Positions 40,717-49,952 of a DNA stretch of 64,000 nucleotides are shown here, one piece after another. Numbering within the stretch: the first letter of the stretch is position 1; each line of letters starts with the position of its first letter. Below the pieces are notes generated by a model. The model was not told where the DNA came from, made no database searches, and saw only the letters and a list, made by a program, of their open reading frames with translations. This DNA is from Scytonema millei VB511283 (GTDB lineage Bacteria; Cyanobacteriota; Cyanobacteriia; Cyanobacteriales; Chroococcidiopsidaceae), in the NCBI RefSeq assembly GCF_000817735.3, contig NZ_JTJC03000004.1, positions 1-64,000 of the forward strand, given 5' to 3'. Made by a program: the position numbers and the translations under genes.

Positions 40717-41848
40717 AGACCTGTCCGGAATATTATTTAAGTGCTAAAAAAATGGTAGAACGAAATTTTGTCGCTCTACCACTATGAAAAATCCTCTTGA
40801 TTATATCCAAGAGAATCCGCATCGGACAAAGCAAATACTGGGAATTACACATGACCAGTTTCGAGACTTGTTGAGCCAAGCTCAAAGGCATCATCAAAAC
40901 CAGCAAGTAGACAGAGAAAGTAAAAAAATCCGGATAAATCAGAAAGGAGGAGGACGTAAACCGAAACTCAATGTTTCCGAGTCGGTATGTTTGTGTCTGT
41001 TTTATTTAAGACAGATGCCAACGTTTGAGGTTTTAGGGATGCACTTTGGGGTGTCAAAAACTGAGGCAAATGATACGTTTCATTACTGGTTAAGAATATT
41101 CCGAAAAATTTTACCTGCCAGTCTTCTTGAACAAGTTGAAGAAAAGGATGGTGATTACGCGATTGCTTTAGAATTATTGAGGGAATTTCAGTTAATAGTA
41201 GATAGTATGGAACAACCAAGAGAAAGACCTTCAGACTATCAGAAGCAAAAAGAGTATTTTTCGGGCAAGAAAAGGCAGCAGACATTTAAAAATCAATTCA
41301 TTGTCTTACCGAAAGGCAAAGATATTGTAGATATAGAGGTAGGTAAAAAGGGTCCAACGAGCGATATTAGTTTGTTCCGCGACCAACAAAAAAAGTTTGA
41401 GAATGAGCAAATGTTTGAAGGAGATAAAGCGTATCAAGGAGGAGAGAAGATTACGACTCCTCAGAAGAAACCACGAAAAGGAGAATTAACGACAAAGCAA
41501 AAAGAGGAAAATAAAAAATTATCCAGCCGCCGTATCTTTGTCGAACACGTAATTAGACTCGTCAAAATTTTCCGCATCGCTCAACAACGTTTCCCCCTGA
41601 ATTCTCAAATTTATGAGCAGGTAATTCTTACCATTTGTGGGCTGGTTAGGTTAAGAATTGGCGCGTTAATATTACCAGTTTCATGAAAATTGTAAATTGG
41701 AGAATAGTTATGCTTTAGCCATGAATATTTTTACAGATAGTTGCTATTAGTAACTCTCTCAAAGCCTTATGATTACGTCGGTTCTGGTTTCATGCTAATG
41801 CTGTGCAAAGCCAGACGTGGACTGCTTTGCAAATTTCCGGACGAGTCT
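40717..41848 (+). mobile_element. IS5-type insertion sequence, intact, 3-bp target duplication
   Basis: The element is 1132 bp with imperfect terminal repeats (AGACCTGTCCGGAA at the left, AGACTCGTCCGGAA on the opposite strand at the right), flanked by TAC on both sides (40714-40716, 41849-41851). It holds an intact transposase and lies in the O-antigen ligase-type gene. Length and gene match the decayed relative at 31690-32833. Confidence 0.85.
40784..41686 (+). CDS. IS5-family (DDE_Tnp_4 type) transposase
   Basis: A 300-residue transposase. The N-terminal HTH part includes GGGRKPKLNVSESVCLCL and ANDTFHYWL. The DDE region includes FQLIVDSMEQPRERPSD (first Asp), FSGKKRQQTFKNQFIV, GDKAYQGGEKITTPQKKPR (second Asp) and RIFVEHVIRLVKIFRIAQQR (Glu). 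The frame is intact and the element ends are clear, so it may be active. A frameshifted relative is at 31769-32686. Confidence 0.9.
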   Translation: MKNPLDYIQENPHRTKQILGITHDQFRDLLSQAQRHHQNQQVDRESKKIRINQKGGGRKPKLNVSESVCLCLFYLRQMPTFEVLGMHFGVSKTEANDTFHYWLRIFRKILPASLLEQVEEKDGDYAIALELLREFQLIVDSMEQPRERPSDYQKQKEYFSGKKRQQTFKNQFIVLPKGKDIVDIEVGKKGPTSDISLFRDQQKKFENEQMFEGDKAYQGGEKITTPQKKPRKGELTTKQKEENKKLSSRRIFVEHVIRLVKIFRIAQQRFPLNSQIYEQVILTICGLVRLRIGALILPVS

Positions 41849-42966
41849 TACGCAATCACCTTCTTCCTGATTCTGCTGCGGTGGAAAAGTGTCGTACAAC
41901 TCGTACTCAAAGAAAAGCTATTAATCCTGCTAGTCGCGATCGCCCTCATCTCTGCGCTTTGGTCTGTTGCACCAGCAGTCACTCTCCGCCGCAGTGTAGC
42001 ACTCGTCATGACAACTTTATTTGGGGTGTATTTAGCGACGCGCTACAGCTTAAAACAGCAGTTGCAGTTACTCGCTTGGACTTTGGGTGTAGCAATGGTA
42101 CTTAGTTTTCTGTTTGCGATCGCCCTGCCAGCCTACGGAGTTCACCAGGAAGGGCGACACATCGGGGCTTGGCGGGGAATCTTCGTGCATAAAAATGCCT
42201 TGGGTCGAGCTATGGGTTTATGCGTAATGTTATTCTCGCTGTTTGCTCTTTATGGCTACAGATACCGATGGATTGCATGGACTGGCTTAGCACTTGCGAT
42301 CGCCTTAACACTGCTGTCAACGTCAGCAACACCGCTCTTGTCTTCTCTAATTGTTCTAGCTCTATTGCCACTCTACAGCCTGTGGCGGTGGCGCAATCCT
42401 TTATTTATGCATTTTGTTGTCATGGCAGTGACGCTTGGTTCAGCTATAGTTCTGTGGCTTTTGAGTCAAGTGGAAGCAATTCTCGCTGCTACCGGACGGG
42501 ATTTAACTTTTACCGGACGCACAGAGTTGTGGTCGGTTTTGCTGCAAGCAATCCAAAAATATCCCTGGTTGGGTTATGGATACAGTGCCTTCTGGCTCGG
42601 TTGGCAGGGCGAATCTGGAAGGGTATGGAACGCACTCGTCTGGGAGCCTACATACGCTCACAATGGTTATTTACAATTAGGACTCGATTTAGGCTTGCTA
42701 GGTATTGCAGTATTTGTATTGGGATTCTCGATTGACTTTGGGCGATCGCTGATCTGGGCGCGTACTCACCAAACTGCGGCAGGAATGTTTCCATTAGCAT
42801 TTTTAACATTCTTATTGCCCTACAACATGACAGATAGCATTATCTTGCAGCAAAATAATATTTTTTGGATTTTTTATGTTTCAACAGTTTTCTCAATAAC
42901 GATTCAGCCTCAGCTAGCTAAACCGCCTGCAAATAGGCAATTTTCAGCATAGGAAAACAATCAAAT

Positions 42967-44139
42967 ATGCTTCACAAACCTGTTGTCCTAATTTATAGAA
43001 ATAATCTCTTACCAGCTTCAGAAACCTTCGTGCAAAAACAAGCAGAAGCCTTAAGAGATTTCATTCCCTATTACGTAGGCTCTCGTCTCGTACAAGGTTT
43101 GCAACTTCCTCAAGAGCGCCGGATCGCCCTCAACCAAGGCGGACTGTTAGGTTTGACAAATGAGCTGTCTTATAAGTTATGGGGGAAAGTATCTGCCGAC
43201 TTCATTCGGTCTTTACAGCAGCTTTACCCCGCACTGATTCACGCTCATTTTGCCCCAGATGGGGCAATCGCTTTGCCACTAGCGCAACGCTTACACGTTT
43301 CACGGTTACGATGCTACCATGCAGGATAAATATGCAAAAGCCTCCTTCTGGAGTCACCGCGTTTATCTGCGTCGTCGAGAGGCATTGAAGCAGAAGGCGC
43401 GGCTATTTATTGCCGTCTCTGAGTCGATTAAGCAGAAGTTACTAGAACAGGGTTTTCCACCTGATAAGGTTGTCGTGCATCACATTGGTGTTGATACAGA
43501 AACCTTTCAACCCGTCGTCCAATCGTGCTGTTTGTGGGACGGCTTGCTGAGAAGAAAGGGTGTAAATATCTAATTCAAGCCATGAGCCAAGTACAAGTCG
43601 TGATGCCAGATGTGGAGCTGGTGATTATTGGTGATGGACCGTTAAGGGTCGATTTAGAAAACATGGCAGCGATGAAACTACGTCACTATCGGTTTCTCGG
43701 TACACAACCGCCACAAGTCGTGAAAAATTGGATGAACCGGGCGCTTTTGCTGGCTGCACCAAGCGTAACGGCTGCCACCGGGGATTCTGAGGGGCTTCCT
43801 ATTGTCCTCATCGAAGCTCAAGCAATGGGTTTACCTGTTGTCAGTTCGATACATTCTGGTATTCCTGATGCTATATTACACGGTCAGACAGGCTTTCTGG
43901 CTAGAGAACGAGACTGGAAGATATTAGCTGAATATATTTTGTTCTTACTTAACGATCGAAGCTTATGGCAGCAATTTAGCCAAAACGGTCAAGAACGAGT
44001 CCGCACCCAATTTAATCTTCGCAGTCAAACTAGTATTCTGGAGGATATCTACTCTACTACTTTGCGACCCAAGGCGAGTAGGGAGCAGGGAGCAGAGAGT
44101 AGGGGAGACGTAGTTCACAACTCAATCTCAAAATGCTAA
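42967..44139 (+). pseudogene. GT4 glycosyltransferase with two frameshifts
   Basis: Three frames build one GT4 enzyme. VVLIYRNNLLPASETFVQKQ to AHFAPDGAIALPLA comes first. After a shift near 43300, GYDATMQDKYAKASFW runs on to ARLFIAVSESIKQKLLEQGF and VVHHIGVDTETFQP. After a shift near 43515, VLFVGRLAEKKGCKYLIQAM runs through GDGPLRVDLE and EGLPIVLIEAQAMGLPVV to the end. Small deletions account for both breaks. The gene follows the O-antigen ligase-type gene by 14 bases and belonged to the same polysaccharide operon. No intact isoform is in the window. Confidence 0.85.
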
Positions 44140-44517
44140 ATTTTTCCCAAGTTGTTACCTTTTTGTTCCTAGTTTGACACTTTTGTTGTTGTAAATTAGA
44201 CATTAAGGTTGAAGATAAAAGCTGCTGAAATTTACTATCAGATTTGCAAGTTTATTTTCACCGAAAAACGTCGAGCTGGATGTAACACTCTTCCTACCAT
44301 ATAGTAGGTGGGCATCGCCCACCTTTCCCTAAAGCTTCAATTACCCAACAACAGTATTAACTATCTATAGAACTCCGAGCGAACTGTAAAACATGCACAA
44401 TGACGGTCATTAGTCATTTGTGAGTCCGTAATTACAACTTACGAATTACGACTTAAGACTTACGACTTATAAATCTTATGCATCGCTTGGAAGTGCTATA
44501 GAGCGCAAGGAGTGAAA
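44140..44517. other. Intergenic with a dispersed hairpin repeat
   Basis: GGTGGGC-atc-GCCCACC (44307-44323) forms a 7-bp stem. The same hairpin with a different loop occurs at 58476-58492, so this is a dispersed repeat that may also terminate transcription. AAGGAG at 44506-44512 is the ribosome site of the next gene. Nothing else seen. Confidence 0.5.
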
Positions 44518-44781
44518 ATGATGATGAAACTTGTCAATCTCAAAGAACTGGTTTGTTCGTGGTTGGATGGAATTGAAATTCGTGACTCCCAGAAAGCCCA
44601 TTTATTATGTAAGGCAATTCCAGCCAGTTGTCCGTTTGAGCGAGAAATCAAGTTTTTTAATCGCATCCTAGTTCATATTCCGCCCCTATGCAAGTTAAAT
44701 CCTTTTTACGAGCAAGTGGTGAATCTTCGCTTTAAAGCTCTGTGCTATCTAGCGGACGAATGCGGAGAAGATATAGCCTGA
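44518..44781 (+). CDS. Mo-dependent nitrogenase family protein (C-terminus altered by IS)
   Basis: An 87-residue protein from ATG 44518 (AAGGAG five bases before). It matches the Mo-nitro_C family: IRDSQKAHLLCKAIPASCPF, then IPPLCKLNPFYEQVVNLRF and YLADECGED. The family is widespread in cyanobacteria, including those that do not fix nitrogen, and its role is unknown. The last two codons and the stop come from the end of the adjoining IS4-type element (44777 on), so the natural C-terminus has lost a few residues. Confidence 0.82.
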   Translation: MMMKLVNLKELVCSWLDGIEIRDSQKAHLLCKAIPASCPFEREIKFFNRILVHIPPLCKLNPFYEQVVNLRFKALCYLADECGEDIA

Positions 44782-46047
44782 GGGGGCGACATGAAAACTA
44801 AAAGCTAGATAGAATAAGCTCCATAGCCCGAATACCTCGTAAATAATCCTGAATCTTATTGCGATGTAATCTCATTAAATCTCGAACAATACACCAACAA
44901 TTATTCATGAAGCTTACCCAACTTTGGCTATATAAACCAATATAGAAATTACTATGTCTTCGCGTGACTCGTCCAAATTCTTTAACTCTAGCGACATATT
45001 TTTGTACTCCAATACGCTTAATTTTTTGTCCTTGAAAAGTGGACATACTATAAGCAAAAGAGATGATTAAAATCAGAGATATTAACCGATTTCCTTCAAC
45101 ATTTGTATCTTCTAAGTTATACCCACCACTTTTAAAGTCTCGAAACATTTCCTCGATGTCAAAGCGTTTTTTAATGCCTCGATCGCTGAATCTAAGTCGC
45201 TTAAATTTGTTAAGATGAACCACCCTTCTTCTGGCGACCATCCTTTGTACACTCGCCGCCATTTGGCAGCTAGGTTGAAACCTTGAATTTTTTGATTTTT
45301 TGTGACCTTGATGTTTTGCAAAAATAGGGAAACTCCTGGTGAGAAATCCAAGCTATCAAGCGACTGCCAAATTTCCTTTTCATTTTGGATAAATTCATTC
45401 TTTTTTAATCTCAAACAAAACTTGACTTTTTGCTCTCTGAGCCAGTTAGCTAATTTTATCGAACAAAATTCTCTATCCCCTAATACAACCGTCTGATATT
45501 TTTTGAATAATGGTAGGACTTGAAAAAATATTTGTGTTTGCTCCTCAAAATTACTATTGCCCAATTTTGGTAAAATTTCCCAGTATACTGGCAACGCCCT
45601 TCGGTCATAAATTAAACTTATCATTATCAAATTATTTCGCTGCCATTGAGTTCGATCGATTACCAAATAAATTCTTTGATTCTCTAGGAGATTTTGAGTT
45701 AACCAGTTTTCTATTATCGCAAACCAAATTCTCTGGATCTTAAGGATTGGCAGTGATAAGAATCTCTGAATTTTTTTGCGTCTGCTCTCAAATAATATTG
45801 GTAAAGGTAAAGCATTTGCTATTTTTTCCAGACTGACTTCTTTAATATCTTGTAGGACATTAATCAGCAGGTTGAAAAACAACAGTTGGGACTGAGAGAG
45901 TTGATTTTCTAAGTTCGTTTGATACAATGGAGGTAACATTTTCAAGCTTATTGGTCTTCTTGACAATGAGTGACCTATCTTTTTCTACCATAATTCGGTC
46001 AAATCTTTATCCCATTTGGAATCTGAGGCGTGTGTCGCCCCTTCAGG
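44777..46047 (-). mobile_element. IS4-type insertion sequence
   Basis: Ends are CCTGAGGGGGCGACA at 44777-44791 and, on the other strand, CCTGAAGGGGCGACA at 46033-46047 (one mismatch in 15), giving 1271 bp. No matching target duplication is seen: the left flank is the Mo-dependent gene and the right flank the sugar-transferase gene, whose missing 3' end is not found on the left. So insertion was followed by an adjacent deletion, or two copies recombined. Confidence 0.75.
44798..45966 (-). pseudogene. IS4-type transposase in two overlapping frames
   Basis: The first frame, from 45966 (or ATG 45939), gives LVIDRTQWQRNNLIMISLIY with the first Asp, and VVLGDREFCSIKLANWL with the second. The second frame gives KKRFDIEEMFRDFKSGGYNL, with the Glu, down to 44798. 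The frames join at A-AAA-AAC (45166-45172, minus strand), a classical -1 slippery heptamer. Slippage there yields the family sequence exactly. Either the enzyme needs -1 frameshifting or one A was gained or lost. It is counted as a frameshifted gene. Confidence 0.75.
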
Positions 46048-47072
46048 TCTGCATTATTAACCATTGTTCTAAATTTCCAAACATTGAAGCGTTTACCATG
46101 CAAACCTACGCGAGTTTGTTGATAAAATACAGGACCGGGAGAATCTAGTTCAATCAAAAGGGCGATCGCCAGATATAGAGGTGATAAAAATAAGACGATC
46201 AGAATGGCTAGGCAAAAGTCAAAACAACGCTTGATCCAAAAATCTAATCCTGCAATTAATGGAGGAGAAAGTTTAAAGAAAGGTACGCCACTTTTTAGCG
46301 ATAAAAATGTTCCTGTTTTCTCCTCTACAATTTCTTCTAAGCTCAGCGGCAAAATGTTGAGCGTTATGCCATTATTACGCAATTTCCAATAAAGAAACAT
46401 TCGTTGCTCTATTTTGTGCCAAGAACAAACAAAGACTTCGGCTGCTCCTGAAGTAGTAATTTCTTCAACAACCTTTTCTATTCCACGGTTTTTTAATACA
46501 TAAATTGGTAGGTATCCTATAATTCTGTAATGGTTTTCTGGCACGAGTAACTGCGTGGCTTTTTCAATATCTGTTGAAAATCCAATAATAAAAATTGGAT
46601 TACAGATCGTACCTTGTTGGCGTAGTTTATTAGTTGTAAAGTTCACGCACAGTCACCCAGCTAAAGATAACAATATGCTGAGTAACCAAGCCCAAAAGAA
46701 AGTAGACCAGGGAATCAAATGATGTGACTGGTAGGATAAGTTGATAGCTAGTAGAAAAAGATGCGATAAAGTCAGTGCTTCGATTGGGTTTAAATAGTTA
46801 CAGCATTCTTCATGAGAGTTATACATTCCTCGTACTGCCATTATCCCGATATGAGCAATCGGAATTGGTAAAAGTAAGTTATTCAACTTCCAGGGAAGAT
46901 CTAGAGGAATGCAAAAAGTCTGGGTGGTATGCTATGCCAAAGATAGAAGCACGTAATCCACTAAAACTAGTATGATGCGTTGCAACCAATCTACGCCAAT
47001 TCCTTTACTTAAGGTGGTAAAAATCGGTGCGCGAAGATCTAAATTAGCGGCTGAAGAAGCGGACTTAATCAT
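46042..47072 (-). pseudogene. Polyprenyl glycosylphosphotransferase, two nonsense codons and IS truncation
   Basis: From ATG 47072 (AAGGA upstream) one frame codes for an exopolysaccharide sugar-phosphate transferase: an N-terminal membrane part (WLQRIILVLVDYVLLSLA; HLFLLAINLSYQ), a central domain (NPIFIIGFSTDIEKA; AAEVFVCSW), and the catalytic start (KRCFDFCLAILIVLFLSPLY; RVGLHGKRFNVWKFRTM). In-frame stops are TAG at 46932-46934 and TGA at 46653-46655, where SLAG-stop-LCVNFTTN suggests a CGA to TGA change. The IS4-type element cuts it after NNADL, removing the C-terminal 80 or so residues. It would have started polymer synthesis on undecaprenyl phosphate. Confidence 0.87.
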
Positions 47073-47584
47073 CTCTAATTCCTTTGCTAATACTTAGTAA
47101 GTTCTAGAATTTATAGTGCTGAAAACATGAGTAATAGACCTATTGCTAGACTTAGTTGCATTACCGTTTTACTAAAAAGCTTTGTTAAACCGGATTAATA
47201 ATTTTGAACCGTTTTTTACTTGATGTAGCATTTCGACTACTCTCAGTTTGTGCCATCGTACTACTAGAAGCTCGGAGAGCCAACCAAGTAGTATATGCAA
47301 TCTCTGAAAATCAAAGTGTGACTTGAAAGCCACTCTATTTGTAAGTCTCTTTGTCTTGATAGACACTACAGTTACTTGAGTGTTGAATTTGATACCTTAG
47401 CTTAGAGCTAAAAAAGTGAAAAACTTGGAACAAAATCAGACATTATTGATATGGGTCTGATTCCGGGGTTGTGACGCAAAAATCGGTGCTGAGCAGACAG
47501 TGTATTCTTTTTTTAAGAGAATAATATGTCTTAATGAACCCCCTCTATACTCTGATTAATATCATCGTTTGAGTCGTTTAGGGC
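47073..47584. other. Gene-free stretch
   Basis: About 510 AT-rich bases with no gene, no long dyad and no repeat recognised. It separates the decayed polysaccharide locus from the molybdoenzyme accessory genes, both on the minus strand. Confidence 0.4.
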
Positions 47585-48199
47585 TTAACCCTCTGTCCAG
47601 TGTTTGGAAACCACTTCAGATTCCAGTTGTTGAAGGTCGTCCTTAGTATCGATATCATGTGGATTGCCGATGCGATCGCAATCGACTTCCACAACTGGGT
47701 AAACTCGCATCAACTGCCTAGCTCCTTCATCTCCCTCAAGTTTCATGGCATCAAACCACAACGAACGAGCAAGGAGGACGGGGTTGCGTCGAGATCCTGC
47801 ATAGGTAGCTACAACAAAAGAAGCTCCTTCATGGTAGGCTGCTGCGAGACGACGGTAACAAGCAGCCGTGACGAATGGTTGGTCGGCAAGCCCAATGCAG
47901 AGAGCATCAATAGATTTATTAGGCTCTAACATCCACAGAGCCTGTTTTAGACTTGAAGCAATTCCACTTTGCCATTGAAGGTTATGTACTATACTCACGC
48001 CTGGTAAGGCTGCGGCGGCTACTTGCTGGAAATTGTAACCGACGACAAGTAAAATCGGGGCAAGCCCACTTTCACTAGCAGCCTTAAGAGCATAGGAAAC
48101 TAGCGATCGCCCTCTAAACATTGCTAAAGGTTTAGGAAAATCCCCTCCAAACCGAGAACCTCTACCAGCAGCAAGGATAGCAATGGCAACCTGTCCCAT
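47585..48199 (-). CDS. MobA-like nucleotidyltransferase (molybdenum cofactor type)
   Basis: A 204-residue protein from ATG 48199; longer starts would overlap the upstream gene. The nucleotide-binding signature is AILAAGRGSRFGGDFPKPL, with DALCIGLADQPF as the second motif. It belongs to the MobA/MocA group that adds CMP or GMP to molybdopterin for xanthine-dehydrogenase-type enzymes. It lies 4 bases after the XdhC gene, in one operon with it and the 2Fe-2S subunit gene, which supports MocA-like cytidylylation as its job. Confidence 0.85.
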   Translation of the reverse strand: MGQVAIAILAAGRGSRFGGDFPKPLAMFRGRSLVSYALKAASESGLAPILLVVGYNFQQVAAAALPGVSIVHNLQWQSGIASSLKQALWMLEPNKSIDALCIGLADQPFVTAACYRRLAAAYHEGASFVVATYAGSRRNPVLLARSLWFDAMKLEGDEGARQLMRVYPVVEVDCDRIGNPHDIDTKDDLQQLESEVVSKHWTEG

Positions 48200-48203
48200 G
48201 TTC

Positions 48204-49316
48204 TTACTTTGCGTGAATTGGTTTTTGGGTATGAGAGAGCCTACAGCCGCTACGCCCACTCTTCAGCGCAATAACTTCAGCCATAATTGACACAGCTGTC
48301 TCTTCTAAAGTGTTAGCACCAATGTCCAGCCCAATCGGGGCGCAAATCCGAGCTAGTTCAGTTTCGCTGAGTCCAGCCTCCTTCAGGCGACGGACTCGAT
48401 CTGCGGTGGCTTTGCGGCTTCCCATCGCACCAATGTAAGCTGCTGGGGTACGTACGGCGGCTAGTAACGCTGGAACATCAAATTTAGGATCGTGAGTGAG
48501 TACGGTAATAATGGTACGAGCGTCTATCTGTGTGCTTTGGAGATACTGACCGGGCCAGCTCACCACAACCTCGTCAGCTTCAGGAAAGCGTGCTGGCGTG
48601 GCAAAGCGAGACCGAGCATCACATACGCTTATCCGGTAGCCTAATATCTTACCTAGTTTGCAAAGCGATCGAGCGAAATCAACAGCCCCAATTACAATTA
48701 AGTGCGGCTGGGGTACAAAGGACTCAATAAAAATTGCTACATCTGCTTGACTGCATTCCCCATTAGCACCATAACAGCTCAAGTTTTTCAGTCCTTGAGT
48801 TAACAGTCTTTGAGCGTCACGAGTCACCACCTGCTCCAGCTCTGTGTTACCAAGAGAACCAGCGATCGCACCGCGATCGGTGACTAACATTTTAGCTCCA
48901 ACGTTCTCCCCCTCCACCAACGTACAGATTGCTATGGGCTGCTCGGATGCTTTGCAGATGGCATCAAAGACAAAATTTATTGACAGCTCGCTCCCAAGGC
49001 ACTTGTGTACGAGGGGTTCCACGAAAACGTGAATCGTGCCTCCACAGGTCAAACCAACCACAAAACCTAGTTCGTCAGCTACTCCGTATGTAACTAGCCG
49101 TGGCTGATTTAGTGCGATCGCTGCTAGTGCTTCTTCAACTACTGCTCCTTCAACACACCCCCCACTGATAGAACCAGCGACCTCGCCGCTACTCGATACA
49201 GCCATTACAGCTCCAGGTTCTCTCGGACTTGAGCCTTGAGTGCAGACAACAGTTGCTAGTGCCACAGAGTCACCCTGATTCCACCAGCGTTTGACATCAG
49301 CAACAACATTCCTCAT
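48204..49316 (-). CDS. XdhC/CoxI-family molybdoenzyme maturation protein
   Basis: A 370-residue XdhC/CoxI protein. The N-terminal domain has VVCTQGSSPREPGAVMAV and GSISGGCVEGAVVEEAL. The C-terminal Rossmann-like domain has LIVIGAVDFARSLCKLGKIL and AAYIGAMGSRKATADRVRRL. The family binds molybdenum cofactor and helps add the sulfido ligand before insertion into xanthine-dehydrogenase-like enzymes. In the usual Rossmann motif GAGxxA the last Gly-His-like part reads GAVDFA here. The start overlaps the end of the 2Fe-2S gene (ATGA-type, 49313-49316). Confidence 0.9.
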   Translation of the reverse strand: MRNVVADVKRWWNQGDSVALATVVCTQGSSPREPGAVMAVSSSGEVAGSISGGCVEGAVVEEALAAIALNQPRLVTYGVADELGFVVGLTCGGTIHVFVEPLVHKCLGSELSINFVFDAICKASEQPIAICTLVEGENVGAKMLVTDRGAIAGSLGNTELEQVVTRDAQRLLTQGLKNLSCYGANGECSQADVAIFIESFVPQPHLIVIGAVDFARSLCKLGKILGYRISVCDARSRFATPARFPEADEVVVSWPGQYLQSTQIDARTIITVLTHDPKFDVPALLAAVRTPAAYIGAMGSRKATADRVRRLKEAGLSETELARICAPIGLDIGANTLEETAVSIMAEVIALKSGRSGCRLSHTQKPIHAK

Positions 49317-49897
49317 TGACTTTTTGCCTTTAGGGGTACATTAGCTGTTCGTGCAATGGGCAAACGTTCCTTAGCCGTTACAGGTTGCGGCTTAGCTGTT
49401 AGAGATTCCGGCTGCATTTTTTCCACAGCATTTTTTTCCACAGCATAATGTACGGCACGAATGGCGTTTGGGTAGACACCACAACGGCAAAAAATACCAT
49501 CAAGCCAATCTCGGATTTCCGCTTCGCTAGGTCTAGGGTTGTTTTGTAATAGATCCATGAGTGACATAATCATAGCTGGCGTGCAAAAACCACACTGTAG
49601 CCCGTGCATATTCCAGAAACCTTCTTGCAATGCACTCAGTTGACCATTTTGAGCAACGCCTTCAATTGTCATTACATCGCTACCATCAGCTTGTACTGCT
49701 AAGACCGTACAGCTTTTTACCGACACCCCATTCAGCATTACCGTACAAGCACCACACTGTCCCGTATCGCAGCCGCTCTTTGTTCCCGTTAGATTTAGAA
49801 CATCGCGGAGAAAATCCACAAGTAGCAACCGTGGCTCAACGTCTGCTGTATACTGTTTGCCGTTGACTTTGATGAGAGTTTGCATAAGATTTTGCAT
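49313..49897 (-). CDS. 2Fe-2S subunit of a xanthine dehydrogenase/CO dehydrogenase-type enzyme
   Basis: A 194-residue protein with both iron-sulfur sites: plant-type ligands in GCDTGQCGACTVMLNG plus a later Cys, and the C-terminal pair CGFCTPAM...FCRCG. This is the small subunit of molybdenum hydroxylases, passing electrons from Mo to FAD or an acceptor. The last 40 residues are a Pro/Lys/Ala-rich extension. Start at 49897 or at Met5. The large molybdopterin subunit and FAD subunit genes, normally adjacent, are not found here, so the partner must lie elsewhere. Confidence 0.92.
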   Translation of the reverse strand: MQNLMQTLIKVNGKQYTADVEPRLLLVDFLRDVLNLTGTKSGCDTGQCGACTVMLNGVSVKSCTVLAVQADGSDVMTIEGVAQNGQLSALQEGFWNMHGLQCGFCTPAMIMSLMDLLQNNPRPSEAEIRDWLDGIFCRCGVYPNAIRAVHYAVEKNAVEKMQPESLTAKPQPVTAKERLPIARTANVPLKAKSQ

Positions 49898-49952
49898 AAA
49901 TTGTTTTTCTGAAAATGAGATGTAGAAGCGATCGACATAGCAAAATAGCTTT

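Larger units (their letters stand above)
40546..42952 (+). pseudogene. O-antigen ligase/polymerase-type membrane protein, interrupted by an IS
   Basis: The first 57 codons (40546-40716, ending MQVFLFGVY) are followed by an IS, and the rest continues at 41852 as AITFFLILLRWKSVV to 42952. Joined, this gives a protein of about 425 residues with some ten membrane helices and the periplasmic loop of the Wzy_C/O-antigen ligase family (FVHKNALGRAMGLCV, TGRTELWSVLLQ, YAHNGYLQLGLDLG). It would polymerise or ligate the exported polysaccharide. Frame and codons match perfectly at the junction once one TAC copy is removed, so precise excision would restore the gene. Confidence 0.88.

Noticed and set aside
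47172-47366. Minus-strand 64-residue frame in the gap before the MobA-like gene
   Set aside because: No start context, no hydrophobic or domain pattern, and AT-rich surroundings.
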